From Edaphobacter aggregans DSM 19364 (lineage in GTDB: Bacteria > Acidobacteriota > Terriglobia > Terriglobales > Acidobacteriaceae), in contig NZ_JQKI01000049.1 of assembly GCF_000745965.1 (NCBI RefSeq), forward strand, positions 1 through 48,754: 48,754 bases of DNA. Reading direction: 5' to 3'. How positions within the stretch are numbered: position 1 is the first letter of the stretch; each line of letters starts with the position of its first letter. Of the stretch, positions 1-9,390 are shown piece by piece. The notes beneath the pieces are model-generated. The model saw only the letters and a program-made list of their open reading frames with translations, ran no database searches and was not told the origin of the DNA. Made by a program: the position numbers and the translations under genes.

Positions 1-288
1 GAGCACCTTTCCAGTACCTAAATCTTTGGGGTTCTTGAATTGAATCGGAAGAAGTGACGCCGGCAGCAATTCGCCTTTCCTGCGGAATGCCTTGAGCCAT
101 CGACTTGGCTTGTTTGCCGGCCAGCTGCCGTACCAAGACAATGCCGGAGTGGCAGGCGCAGGAGCGCGCAACAACGTATTCGGCTTCGGCACATCAAATT
201 CCGCCTTGTAAACGTTGACCCTTCCGGGCTCCGCCAAGGCAACGATCGCGAACAGCATTGCGAACAGCAACCCTTTGCGTAGCGACAT
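1..288 (-). CDS. Secreted hypothetical protein, 3' part beyond window
   Basis: An open frame of 96 codons runs from an ATG at 288 to the window edge without a stop. AAGGA lies about ten bases upstream of the ATG. The first 19 residues (MSLRKGLLFAMLFAIVALA) look like a signal peptide: a short basic start, then a hydrophobic core. After it comes a proline-rich stretch and a basic, tryptophan-containing segment, with no motif I recognise. The product is probably exported. It is partial, so neither family nor length can be judged. Confidence 0.55.
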   Translation of the reverse strand, partial: MSLRKGLLFAMLFAIVALAEPGRVNVYKAEFDVPKPNTLLRAPAPATPALSWYGSWPANKPSRWLKAFRRKGELLPASLLPIQFKNPKDLGTGKVL

Positions 289-440
289 GATCGGTATCCT
301 TCCCAGAGGAGATTATCCGATTTTTTCTGGAGGTTCGGGCGGGCGTTTCGGGTGATTGAACTTTGGTCATTCTCGGAGACTCCGGCAGGTTCCAAAGGCT
401 ACTCGCTTTTCGCAGACCCCCGACTTTTCACGGACTCCAC

Positions 441-470
441 GTTGTCGGGCGGTCTGTTGTCGGGCGGTCT
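441..470. repeat. 15-bp tandem duplication
   Basis: GTTGTCGGGCGGTCT occurs twice back to back. It lies in the 350-base gap between the secreted protein and the transposase. The rest of that gap (289-638) shows no convincing gene, and I could not identify a Tn3-type terminal repeat in it. Confidence 0.75.
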
Positions 471-638
471 ATAGTTAACAGCAAAACACCTTCCGTGTGT
501 GCCGTACGACTCGTGGATTGAGTGCGGAAGATTTTCGGTACAACTTCGGACAACTGAGGCTATTATTGTCCAACCCCCGCGAAAGTAAAATCAGCCCTGT
601 TCTTGCCTAACCCTTCGAAAAGGTAAAAGTGGCCGCAT

Positions 639-2888
639 TTATTGTTCTGGACCCTCCTCATCGCCTTCCTGCATAGAGCGACGCCAGAAATCTTCATTTT
701 GATAACGCGCCGCCAGGGCTTCGATGTCGACCGGCATCGAACTGATCGTGAAGTCGAAATTGCCTATCAGATTGACGTTGCGCCAAGCAACGGGCGAGGT
801 GCCTTTGAGAATCGTGATGGCTTCCAGATCTTCTGCTGCCAGTTTTTGCTCATATACTCGCGAGAGGAGCAGGGTGTTGTAGTAGATGATCGCGTTGGCG
901 ATCAGCCGGGAGCATTCGTTCCAGATTTTCTGCTCCGCTTCGGTCTTCACGCGAAATTTACCGGAGTTGACGTAGGAGATCGCGCGTCGCATCCGGTGGT
1001 AGGCCTCGCCGCGGTTGAGTGCCTTCTGCACGCTCTGCCTCAAGGTGGGATCGTCGATGAAGTCGAGGATATAGATGCTTCTGCAGATGTTGTCCAGCTC
1101 CCAGAGCGCCTTCTTGGTCTGGTTTTGACGGGCATAGGAACTCAGTTTGCGCACGACCGTCGCCTGGGTCACATCCTTTTGCGCAAGTGATGCCAGGATA
1201 CGCTGGATGTTCGGCCACTCTTTGACGATCAACGCGTCGAAGGTCTTGCGCGCCGGCTTGATGAGGTAATGGGAATAGTGGTTTGGATGCTGAAATCCGA
1301 CCAAGCTGGCTATTCTCTTGTGCAGGTCGCGATACCGCGGCGCGAACTGGTAGCCGTCGAATAACAGCAAGAAGAAATTTACCTGGTTGGTGCCGTGGGT
1401 GTCAGTGGAATGCCGCTCCGGATGGATGTCGGTCGTGTTGTTGTGAAGGATGTCGAAGACGAAGTGGGACTCGTGCTCGTTGGTGCCGATGATGCGTGCG
1501 TTGCAGGGCACATGGTTGGCTACCAGCGTATAGGCGCTCACGCCTTTCTTCAGTCCAAAGTATTTGCTGCCATACCGGGCATTGATGGTGTGGATCTGGG
1601 TTTCGATGCGCTGACCGTCGCTGCTGGAGTGCTTCAGGTCATCAATGTCGTACTGATCGAACATGGAAAGCGCGGCAGTGGCGTTGGCGATTCCGTCGTT
1701 GCTGGCGTGCAGCGTTTCCGCCCGCAGGAAGTTGCGAGCCGTCGTCAGCAGTGATGAGTAGCTGAGTCCGGAAACCTCTGCCATCTTCCACAAGCCCATA
1801 TTGGTGCCCATGGCGACGATGCAGGCAAGGAGGAGGCGCGAATCAACTTCCTGCTTGATATAACGTTCGAGAACGTGCGTGAAGGCGTTGAGAAAGTTCG
1901 TCTTTTCGGCCACGAACCACAGCAGTTTGGCGATGCCAATGCCCGGCAACTGACCGTAGAAGGGACTGTTGATGGGTTCCTCATCTGTGGGATAGATCAG
2001 AGACCAGCGTCGTTTGTCCTCGGTGCCGGTGATCTTGATATGTTTGTTGTCGCCGTTCTCGATGCGCTTATTTACACGCTCAAACTTGGCTTCCAGTTCT
2101 GCGCGGAATGCCGCGAGTGTTTCCTCTATTGTCGCCAACAGAATCGGCGCGCCAATCTCGCGCAGCACGGCGTCTTTGTCCTTCCAGCGCTCGGCGCTGA
2201 TCAGATCGTCCTCGAAGCTGCGAAAATCGTTGCTGTCGCGGACGTACACGTTGCCCGCCTCCAGTGCATTGCGTAGCTGCCGATAGACCAGGAACTCGTA
2301 GCGATCAACCTCCAGACGCTTGTCTTTGCGCTTTTCAGCGGCGGTGTACATGTAGCGTTGCACCCCTTTGGCAAGGATGCCAGTGGGGAAGTCCGCCACC
2401 TTGGCTTGGCGAAGCGACTTGCCCTGGCGCAAGAGTTCCTGCAAGAACGCAACAGCTTCCAGGAGTGGCGCATCTTCAATCAGGCCAGCAAAATCCAGGT
2501 TGCAGAACAGATGACGCAGGTTAAGCTTGAACTTGGATTGAAGCGTGCCATAGTAGGCCCACTCAAACGCGGTCCTGTCGAACTCGATGTTGCGCATGTA
2601 GTCGGAGACCATGGCGAACCGTTCAGGTTCGAGTAAAGAAAACGCCCTCTGCTTAACCTTCGAGAATGGCGTTTTGCCCGGTATCGACTGGTCCATAAAC
2701 AGATTCAGAACCTGACCAGCCGACTTCAGATTGGTGCTCACCTCTGTCATGGACTTCATGGCGGCGGCCTCAGCCTCCACCTTGGCCTGCTGCTCGTATT
2801 GGTCGACGAGATGGATGAATGCCTCGATCAGGTTGTCGTTGATCTGGCGGAAGCGATGATAAGCATTGCGGGACGTCCGAATGGGCAC
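639..2888 (-). pseudogene. tnpA: Tn3-family transposase, N-terminus missing
   Basis: The 749-residue frame keeps the Tn3-type DDE catalytic domain: D424 in SSDGQ, D496 in HSTDTHG and E628 in NRGEAYH. The D-D and D-E gaps (72 and 132 residues) are close to those of Tn3 TnpA (76 and 130). Tn3 transposases are usually about 950-1000 residues, so roughly 250 N-terminal residues are absent. The frame begins at a GTG at 2888 with an in-frame stop two codons upstream. The sequence beyond that point belongs to an unrelated small gene with its own ribosome site, so the 5' end was probably lost in a rearrangement. No resolvase gene or clear terminal repeats were found nearby. I infer a remnant that cannot transpose, although the catalytic domain itself is intact. 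Confidence 0.85.
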
Positions 2889-2939
2889 AGATCACGCCGA
2901 TCAACTATCGTTGAGCGACCGCAAAACGGGAGGAAGTGG

Positions 2940-3434
2940 ATGCCACAGATAGTTTTCGAGTTTGCCGCAGAAGCTGTAGAACACCTTTTCCGCTTGATCC
3001 AAGCGGTCATAGTGCCTGTTCAGAAAGTGCGTGTGATGGCCTGCTCAGACCGAGATTCTCTCTTGTATCAAGACTTCTCAGGTGCCCCAGATGATCTGCT
3101 ATCCCAGCTCAAAGACGGCGTTGCTTGCTCCATAGTCATGTTCTCAACTGGGGAGATCAGATACGGTCTCATCACATGCCCTCACTTCAACGGTCAGAAC
3201 CTCTCTCGCTGGATGGGGACCATTGAGATTAGTAGCTTGGATTGGCAGACGATTTGGGAACAGATTCTCGCTTCCCCGAATCTTGAACTGGCCTGCGCTG
3301 CAGTAGATGAGGGGATTGAACTCACTGACGAGACAATCGCTCAAGACTCGTTTCCTTGGAGTGACCCATCCCTGCTCGCTGGAGCGATCAGGAGCGTGGA
3401 TGGCACTTGGATATACGCGCCAAGGGGTGCTTAG
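2940..3434 (+). CDS. Hypothetical protein, 164 residues
   Basis: The ATG at 2940 is preceded by GGGAGGAAGTGG, a strong ribosome site at good spacing, which fixes this start over longer in-frame options. The product is acidic and soluble-looking. It has an N-terminal aliphatic helix (FEFAAEAVEHLFRL) and conserved-looking aromatic/acidic segments near the end (SFPWSDP). No signal peptide or membrane segment is visible and I do not recognise a family. Its size, acidity and position beside mobile DNA resemble small cargo or immunity-type proteins, but that is a guess. It is head-to-head with the truncated transposase and only about 50 bases from its broken 5' end. Confidence 0.6.
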   Translation: MPQIVFEFAAEAVEHLFRLIQAVIVPVQKVRVMACSDRDSLLYQDFSGAPDDLLSQLKDGVACSIVMFSTGEIRYGLITCPHFNGQNLSRWMGTIEISSLDWQTIWEQILASPNLELACAAVDEGIELTDETIAQDSFPWSDPSLLAGAIRSVDGTWIYAPRGA

Positions 3435-3456
3435 TTTTAGAGGTCAAACCGCCCGC

Positions 3457-3516
3457 AAAGTCCGCTTTGCGGCAAGTTCGGGCCGTCTGGACCTGCGAAT
3501 CCTCGTTTCAGGGAAG
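3457..3516. repeat. Dispersed imperfect repeat, copy A
   Basis: This short noncoding element begins AAAGTCCGCTTTGCGGCAAG and ends near CTCGTTTCAGGGAAG. Its central 30 bases (3470-3499) match 28 of 30 with 48238-48267 on the same strand. Looser relatives occur at 44043-44130 and 46457-46555. It lies directly after the stop of the 164-residue gene. Confidence 0.6.
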
Positions 3517-3557
3517 TTGGCGTTCCCAGAGTTGCTACTTATTGATACTTTAAGCGT

Positions 3558-3746
3558 ATGAGCCGAACGTTCGTGATTTCTGCAGAGGCTGGCCTGTTGA
3601 TAGGGATTCTCATTGCTTTCTATTTGGTTCCCGGGAGCACCCCTGCAAGGACGTTTTGGAGCATCGCTGGCCTCTTCATTGCAGGAGCAAACGGCCTGAT
3701 GATCATGTCTGCTGTCCGTGCACGCAAGCGTCTCATAGGAAAGTAG
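3558..3746 (+). CDS. Small membrane protein, 62 residues
   Basis: The frame encodes two hydrophobic stretches, about residues 10-27 (AGLLIGILIAFYLVP) and 32-52 (FWSIAGLFIAGANGLMIM). A basic tail (RARKRLIGK) follows, as expected for a two-span inner-membrane protein with a cytoplasmic C-terminus. There is no strong ribosome site before the ATG at 3558, so expression is uncertain. No family is recognised. A gene is favoured over chance mainly by the clean two-helix pattern. Confidence 0.4.
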   Translation: MSRTFVISAEAGLLIGILIAFYLVPGSTPARTFWSIAGLFIAGANGLMIMSAVRARKRLIGK

Positions 3747-3873
3747 TCGGCATCCTCTCAGATCAGCCCGTGTGGAATGCTCCCCTGTAGGAGGCCTCCT
3801 CTGCGTCAGGGAACTTCGTTTTTTCTCACGCTCTGGCCTAGACTGCCTATGCTTCCTGCTATCATCACGCGAT

Positions 3874-4176
3874 ATGTCGCGAATCTTAGATGAGATCACG
3901 GCTGCTTATCCCTCACTCGCGGTTAGTCTTTCGTCTCTACCTGCGGATGAAGCATCGGATACATCCGGCACGGGTGGGAAAGATACCAAGGAATACCCAA
4001 CCGCGGAAGCTTCGCTCAAAGACCTGGAGAGACTCGGCGCCAGGACAGAAGTCCTAACAAAGGCCAAGCGAGCTCTTGAGGATCCTCTATCCGTGAAGCG
4101 TTTCGTCGAGATCGCCGAAAATGTACAGATTCCCTTTGAGGCCCTGGAACGGGCTGACATCTACCTATTCGACTGA
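3874..4176 (+). CDS. Hypothetical protein, 100 residues
   Basis: The chosen start is the internal ATG at 3874 (MSRILDEITAAYPSLAVSL), because the upstream in-frame extension has a non-protein-like, cysteine/arginine-rich composition. The product is acidic, with a low-complexity Ser/Gly/Thr linker at about residues 28-42. A helical C-terminal half follows (LKDLERLGARTEVLTKAKRA, then VKRFVEIAENVQIPFEAL). No catalytic motif or membrane segment is seen. It could be a small cytosolic accessory or antitoxin-sized protein, but nothing in the context pins a role. Confidence 0.45.
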   Translation: MSRILDEITAAYPSLAVSLSSLPADEASDTSGTGGKDTKEYPTAEASLKDLERLGARTEVLTKAKRALEDPLSVKRFVEIAENVQIPFEALERADIYLFD

Positions 4177-4449
4177 CCCGTGTCGAATAGATCCAAGCAG
4201 AGCAGCGATGCGAAACGCTCACAGGCAGCGTTTGCTGATAGGTCGTGAACGGTCTGAGCGACCGGGCGGTGTGATCGGTCGCAGCAGCATCGGTGCTTCA
4301 AGTCCCGTGGTCGTTCTTCCCAGTGCATTGTGATTGACTCTTCGAATTTCTGAGCTTCGGGAGCGATCTGGCAGACTCCGCGCGGATTCTGCTTCGGCGT
4401 TGCAAAGCGTCCGTTGTTGCATCTAGGCGACATCTTGTACAGTCGACGC

Positions 4450-4887
4450 ATGGCGCTCAAACGGATGGATAACGTAGGAATCGTCGTCGATGACCTCGGA
4501 GAGACGATTGATTTCTTCCGAGAACTCGGCCTTGAGCTAGAAGGGCGGGCCACGATCGAAGGAGAATGGGCAGGACGTGTCACCGGACTTGCCGACCAGC
4601 GCGTCGAGATTGCCATGTTGCGCACACCGGACGGCCACAGCCGTCTTGAGCTCTCCCGCTTCCTCACGCCGCCTGTCGTCGCGGATCACCGCAATGCCCC
4701 AGTGAACGCTTTAGGCTACCTCCGCGTCATGTTCGCCGTGGACGACATCGACGAGACGCTTGGCAGGCTTCGCAAGCGCGGCGCACAGCTCGTAGGCGAA
4801 GTAGTCCGGTATCAGGACTGGTATCGGCTTTGCTACATCCGCGGGCCTGAAGGGCTTCTCATCGGACTCGCTCAGGAACTCAACTGA
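4450..4887 (+). CDS. VOC-family (glyoxalase/bleomycin-resistance fold) protein
   Basis: From the ATG at 4450 the product is 145 residues, the usual size of a single-unit vicinal-oxygen-chelate protein. Two beta-alpha-beta-beta-beta modules are visible. The first starts MDNVGIVVDDLGETIDFFRE and ends RLELSRFL. The second starts YLRVMFAVDDIDETLGRL and ends IRGPEGLLIGLAQ. Glutamates in LELSRF and GPEG sit where the family usually has metal ligands. The usual first-strand histidine (HVGI) is replaced by asparagine, so metal binding may be altered. The family includes lyases, dioxygenases and antibiotic-binding proteins, and the substrate cannot be read from the sequence. It stands alone on the plus strand. 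Confidence 0.8.
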   Translation: MALKRMDNVGIVVDDLGETIDFFRELGLELEGRATIEGEWAGRVTGLADQRVEIAMLRTPDGHSRLELSRFLTPPVVADHRNAPVNALGYLRVMFAVDDIDETLGRLRKRGAQLVGEVVRYQDWYRLCYIRGPEGLLIGLAQELN

Positions 4888-5471
4888 GCGCGATGGGACT
4901 CGGCTATTCGAAAGTTGGGCCGGATCGGTCCTCAGAAATCGACTTCTGGTCAGGAATCCATAGCTGACGGAGAGCGCTTATCAGGATCAATGGTGCAGAT
5001 GTCTGACATCTTGGCGGGTTAGATAGGAGCTTTCTCCGGGTGATTAGGCCTTCTTCGTCCGCTCCAATTGACGTTCTTGGTTACCATCGGCGAACTCAGT
5101 GACATTCGCGCAGCTCGACTGCCGATACTTCGCGGAGCCAGCTCTCTCAAGAGCACATTAACCTTCTAGTAACGATCTCGCCTACGTCTGGAGGCAAAAG
5201 AAAAATGGCTGGTCGTATAACGCAGCATTCTTTTGGAAGAGATAACTAGTGCCATCTTCATTGCTACGACCTAGAATACAAGTTGTTTGTTCTGTCCTAA
5301 CATTAAGGCCCTGTAAATGACTGTCCAAATGTTCGTCTTAGCTTTCTGCGCTTTCGCTTTATGCGTTCCCGCCAAATTTATCCGTCAAAGGAACTTCTCC
5401 TCTGGGAAATGTATTTCCAGGAACCTTAGGGGAAGGGCATGTTGCCCGGTGTTAGCCACTGGAGTGGCAGC
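4888..5471. other. Intergenic gap before defence genes, no gene seen
   Basis: About 580 bases separate the VOC gene from the Gabija-like pair. I see no protein-like frame with a ribosome site, no RNA gene and no clear hairpin followed by T residues. The last 250 bases are more A/T-rich than the flanks and probably hold the promoter of the downstream pair, but I cannot point to a specific -35/-10. Confidence 0.4.
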
Positions 5472-7544
5472 ATGATCAAACTCACCAATATCTGCGTTGA
5501 AGGATTCCGACTTCTCGAGCTGATCGAACTTGCCATAGAGGCCGAGACTACGGTAGTCGTTGGCCGCAACAATAGCGGAAAGACCTCACTTGCCGAAGTA
5601 TTCGAGAAATTTCTGGGAGAGCAGAGTGGTAAGTTTCGCCTTGAGGATTTTTCCGCTGCCGTACGGGAAAAATTCATTACGGCCAAGGCTCTTCGGACTG
5701 GGGGAAAGTCGACACCACAACAGGTTCTAGACGCGCTTCCAGTGATTTCCATCACGCTGACGTTTTCTTACGACCAAAACTCTCCCGATCTAGGGCCACT
5801 GTCCCCTTTCATTATCGATCTCGATCCGTCCTGCACGAGCGCTATAGCTCGGGTTGAATATTCCGCCATACTTGCAAATGTTGCAGCTCTCCTTGACATC
5901 CCGGCCCCGGAAGATGAATCGACAGCAAATGAGGCACTATTTCGTCATCTGCGGGAAGCAGTGCCGAACGCTTACACAATAAAGACATTTGCGATCGATC
6001 CAACAGACGACTCCAATCGGAGGGAATTCGACAAACTGTCGACGCTCACAGCGCTGATCCAGACTGGCCTTGTTAAGGCGCAACGCACGCTCGACCATGG
6101 AAAGCGAGGAGACCCAAACGTTATCGGGAAGCTCCTGGGCAAGTTGTTCAGAACAGCGAATACCCTCACGGCATCGCCAGGCGATCAAAAAATCGCTGAT
6201 GCACTGAAAGAATCAGTTGCTCAGCTCGAGCAGGATATGCAGGGTGATTTCGATACACGGCTGAAGGAATTACTACCCGCTCTAAATTCGTTCGGTTTCC
6301 CGAGTCTGAATGATACGGAATTAAGGCCGCAAACCAATATCGACATTGAGAGCATTTTGACAGACAACACTTCCATCCTTTACACAGGGACAGACGGTGT
6401 TCATCTTCCGGAGGGATATAACGGACTTGGTACCCGCAACCTAATTTACATCCTGCTGCAACTGGAAGCGCTACACAAGGTGTACCGCAGTACGCCAACA
6501 CGACCCGGAACACATCTCGTCTTCATTGAAGAACCAGAGGCGCATTTGCATCCGCAAATGCAGGAAGTGTTCATTGCACAGTTGAATGAAGCAATCGCCA
6601 CACTATCGAAGAAATATCCCGATCAGCCTGTGTGGCAAGTGCAGTTCGTCGTTTCCACTCATTCTTCGCATCTCGCGAACGCAGCGCAATTCGATGCGAT
6701 CCGGTACTTCTTAAATGACGCCACAACTACTGCGGGCATCCGAAGGACCAAGGTAAAGGATTTCCGAAAAGGCGGGGAGGCGATCGATCCCAAAGACAGA
6801 GAGTTTCTTCAGCAGTACATGACGCTGACGAAATGCGATCTCTATTTTGCCGATAAAGTGATCTTAGTTGAAGGCGCAACTGAGAAGATCCTCATGCCGC
6901 GCATTTTAAAGCTTGTCGACCAAACTTTGCCTGAGGAAACGAAACTCTGTCGGCAGTACATCACGACGATCGAAGCTGGCGGTGCACATGCCCAAATATT
7001 CTATCCACTTCTGGATTTTCTCGAACTCAAGACCCTAGTCATTTCCGACATCGATGCCGTCCGACTGATTGATGGCAAGCGCAAGAAATGTCCTTGCGCT
7101 GAAGCCGAATTTACCTCGAATGGAGCACTCAAAACTTGGTTCGACAACAAGGACATTTCTGTCGCGGCTTTGCTGGCAAAAAAGGATGGCGACAAAATAA
7201 AAAAATTTGTTCGCATCGCTTATCAGGTACCGGAAGATGACTCTACTCATTGCGCTAGGAGCTACGAGGATGCGTTGATTCTCGCTAACCTCACCCGCTT
7301 TGCGATCGCGGACGATGGAGAAGCCGCAAAGAATGCCTGGGAGTTAGCCCAAGGCTTCGGGAAGTCTGAGGAGGCGATCCGCTTTGCCATCATCGAAGCA
7401 GATTGGAACATTCCGAAATACATCAGGCAAGGCTTGGTGTGGCTTTCGGATCCGCCGCCGCCGCCGGAAGCACCGCCACCAATCGTACCCGATATATCAC
7501 TAACGACAGGGACACCTGCAGAAGAGTATGCGATGGAGGCCTGA
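5472..7544 (+). CDS. gajA: GajA-like OLD-family ATPase/TOPRIM nuclease (Gabija)
   Basis: Residues 31-39 (GRNNSGKTS) form a Walker A loop and FIEEPEAHLHP (351-361) an ABC-type Walker B region. A TOPRIM nuclease domain follows, with E467 in ILVEGATE and D526/D528 in ISDID. ATPase followed by TOPRIM is the architecture of OLD nucleases. With a UvrD-like helicase immediately downstream it matches the Gabija anti-phage system, in which GajA is a nucleotide-regulated DNA endonuclease assembling with GajB. At 690 residues it is longer than the roughly 580-residue reference GajA. The extra length includes a proline-rich C-terminal linker (PPPPPEAPPP). The start at 5472 was chosen over the ATG at 5439 because GGAG sits eight bases upstream and OLD proteins begin close to this point. 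All key residues are present. Confidence 0.87.
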   Translation: MIKLTNICVEGFRLLELIELAIEAETTVVVGRNNSGKTSLAEVFEKFLGEQSGKFRLEDFSAAVREKFITAKALRTGGKSTPQQVLDALPVISITLTFSYDQNSPDLGPLSPFIIDLDPSCTSAIARVEYSAILANVAALLDIPAPEDESTANEALFRHLREAVPNAYTIKTFAIDPTDDSNRREFDKLSTLTALIQTGLVKAQRTLDHGKRGDPNVIGKLLGKLFRTANTLTASPGDQKIADALKESVAQLEQDMQGDFDTRLKELLPALNSFGFPSLNDTELRPQTNIDIESILTDNTSILYTGTDGVHLPEGYNGLGTRNLIYILLQLEALHKVYRSTPTRPGTHLVFIEEPEAHLHPQMQEVFIAQLNEAIATLSKKYPDQPVWQVQFVVSTHSSHLANAAQFDAIRYFLNDATTTAGIRRTKVKDFRKGGEAIDPKDREFLQQYMTLTKCDLYFADKVILVEGATEKILMPRILKLVDQTLPEETKLCRQYITTIEAGGAHAQIFYPLLDFLELKTLVISDIDAVRLIDGKRKKCPCAEAEFTSNGALKTWFDNKDISVAALLAKKDGDKIKKFVRIAYQVPEDDSTHCARSYEDALILANLTRFAIADDGEAAKNAWELAQGFGKSEEAIRFAIIEADWNIPKYIRQGLVWLSDPPPPPEAPPPIVPDISLTTGTPAEEYAMEA

Positions 7545-9281
7545 ATGAGTAGCGAACCCTCACCCGCAGTAAAAGCGGCGCGGAAGGCCCAAGCTAGGCT
7601 TGCGCTGTGTTTAGCCGAAGGGAGGCATTTCCGACTTGAGGCGGGGGCCGGCGCTGGCAAGACCTACTCCTTAGTTGAAGCGCTGAAAACAATAATTACC
7701 GAGAAAGGGGCTGCACTGATGCACGCGGGGCAACAGGTCGCTTGCATCACGTACACCGAGGTGGCGCGAAAAGAAATTGCAAACGATATCGAAGAACACC
7801 CTGCCATTCTGGTGAACACTATTCACGGCTTCGCTTGGGCGTTCATCTCGAAATTCCAGAAGACGCTGCGTGAACTCGTCGCCAACCATGTCTCTCGGAG
7901 AGAGGCCGTTGAGGCCGCAGGGGGCATGCATGAACAGAACGTTGAATACAGCTATGGGTTCTTTGGCATCGACGAGAAACGAATCACGCTTCATCACGAC
8001 GATGTTCCAAGGTTCTTTGCCGAAATGCTCGCTAATGAGAAGTTCCAACGGATATTCAAGAGCTCTTACCCCATCCTCTTTATCGATGAATATCAAGATA
8101 CAGACCCACACGTGATGAACGCATTTACCGAACACTTTTTCAAGCCCGCAAAGGGCCCGGTGGTTGGGCTGTTCGGCGATCACTGGCAGACTATTTATCG
8201 GAGAGACTACCTTCTGGTTGACTACCCCAATGTTGAAGGCATCGATAAAGGTTCAAACTTTCGTTCAGTTAAGCCAATTGTGGATGTTCTTAACCTGTTG
8301 CGTCCGGAGCTCAAACAGGAAGTCGATGACGAAGAGACGACGGGAGAAGCGCGTTTCTTTCATTGCAACGCATTTACTGGGCAGCGAGAAGACTCCACTC
8401 ACGCCAAGCAAGAACTACCTAGGGAAGCCCTTGCGCAGTCAACCGAGCGAGTAAAGGATCAGCTCAAGGAGGACGGCTGGGACTTCGATCCCCAGCGGAC
8501 GAAGATCTTGATGTTGACACATAGCGCGATTGCAGCCGAAAGAGGATACCCGAATCTGGCAAAAATTTTCGATTCCAATGAAGCATTTGCCAAGAAGGAG
8601 GATGCAACTATAGCTTTTCTTGCCGACATGGTTGAACCGGTGTGTGTGGCATATGCCGCAGGAAACTATGGCACGATGTTCAACCAAATCGGTGGCATTC
8701 CAACAATACGGAAATCAGCCGATAAAGCTGCGTGGCGTGCAGATATGGACGCGCTGCTAGCGCTTCGTGAATCGGGAACAATCGGGCAAGTCATAGATTA
8801 TTTGAAGTCAACCAAACGGCCTCGCTTGAGAGATCGTGTCGCTGAACGCGAAAGTGAAATTGCACGCCTAGGTGATGAGGCGACCGAAGACGAGCCCAAC
8901 TCACTAAAACGCCATCGGAAACTAAGGAGCGTGCAATACAGCGAACTGGTAGAACTCGTTGATTTCGTCAATGGTTTCACGCCTTTCGCAACACAACACA
9001 GCGTAAAAGGCGCCCAATTTGAAAACGTTTTGGTTATTCTTAGCGGCGGCTGGAATCAATACAACTGGCCCAGATTTCTTGACTACAACACGACGGGAAA
9101 CATTCCTGCCAAGGACGAGGCAGGTTATTACCGCGCCAGAAACTTACTATATGTTGCAGTGTCGCGGCCGCAGAGACGCCTCGCAGTATTGGCGACTCAG
9201 GCCCTGAGTCGAAATGCGTTGGCGACAGCGACCAGGCTATTCGGACAGACAAATGTGATCGCTTTGCCTATGGAAGTCTAA
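7545..9281 (+). CDS. gajB: GajB-like UvrD/Rep superfamily 1 helicase (Gabija)
   Basis: This 578-residue SF1 helicase begins on the base after the gajA stop, so the two are almost certainly translationally coupled. Motif I is AGAGAGKT (33-40) and motif II is DEYQD (181-185). Motif V is in TQHSVKGAQFENVLV and motif VI is LLYVAVSRPQRRLAV. In Gabija, GajB senses DNA termini or unwound DNA and stimulates GajA. Here it probably does the same, acting in the cytosol on invading DNA. It is slightly longer than reference GajB (about 490 residues). Nothing appears broken. Without its neighbour it could pass as a generic UvrD-like helicase; the gene order makes the Gabija call. Confidence 0.87.
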   Translation: MSSEPSPAVKAARKAQARLALCLAEGRHFRLEAGAGAGKTYSLVEALKTIITEKGAALMHAGQQVACITYTEVARKEIANDIEEHPAILVNTIHGFAWAFISKFQKTLRELVANHVSRREAVEAAGGMHEQNVEYSYGFFGIDEKRITLHHDDVPRFFAEMLANEKFQRIFKSSYPILFIDEYQDTDPHVMNAFTEHFFKPAKGPVVGLFGDHWQTIYRRDYLLVDYPNVEGIDKGSNFRSVKPIVDVLNLLRPELKQEVDDEETTGEARFFHCNAFTGQREDSTHAKQELPREALAQSTERVKDQLKEDGWDFDPQRTKILMLTHSAIAAERGYPNLAKIFDSNEAFAKKEDATIAFLADMVEPVCVAYAAGNYGTMFNQIGGIPTIRKSADKAAWRADMDALLALRESGTIGQVIDYLKSTKRPRLRDRVAERESEIARLGDEATEDEPNSLKRHRKLRSVQYSELVELVDFVNGFTPFATQHSVKGAQFENVLVILSGGWNQYNWPRFLDYNTTGNIPAKDEAGYYRARNLLYVAVSRPQRRLAVLATQALSRNALATATRLFGQTNVIALPMEV

Positions 9282-9390
9282 GAGGTTTGTCTGTAATTCC
9301 ACTTAATTGATGACCAGAGCTACCACTGCTACTTTCCCTGAAACAGGGCTGGTATCCGCACTTTGTGATGACGCTGATAGGTACAGGTAA

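Noticed and set aside
642..2636. Several plus-strand frames opposite the transposase
   Set aside because: All are antisense to the Tn3-type gene, whose catalytic residues are in register, and none has a ribosome site.
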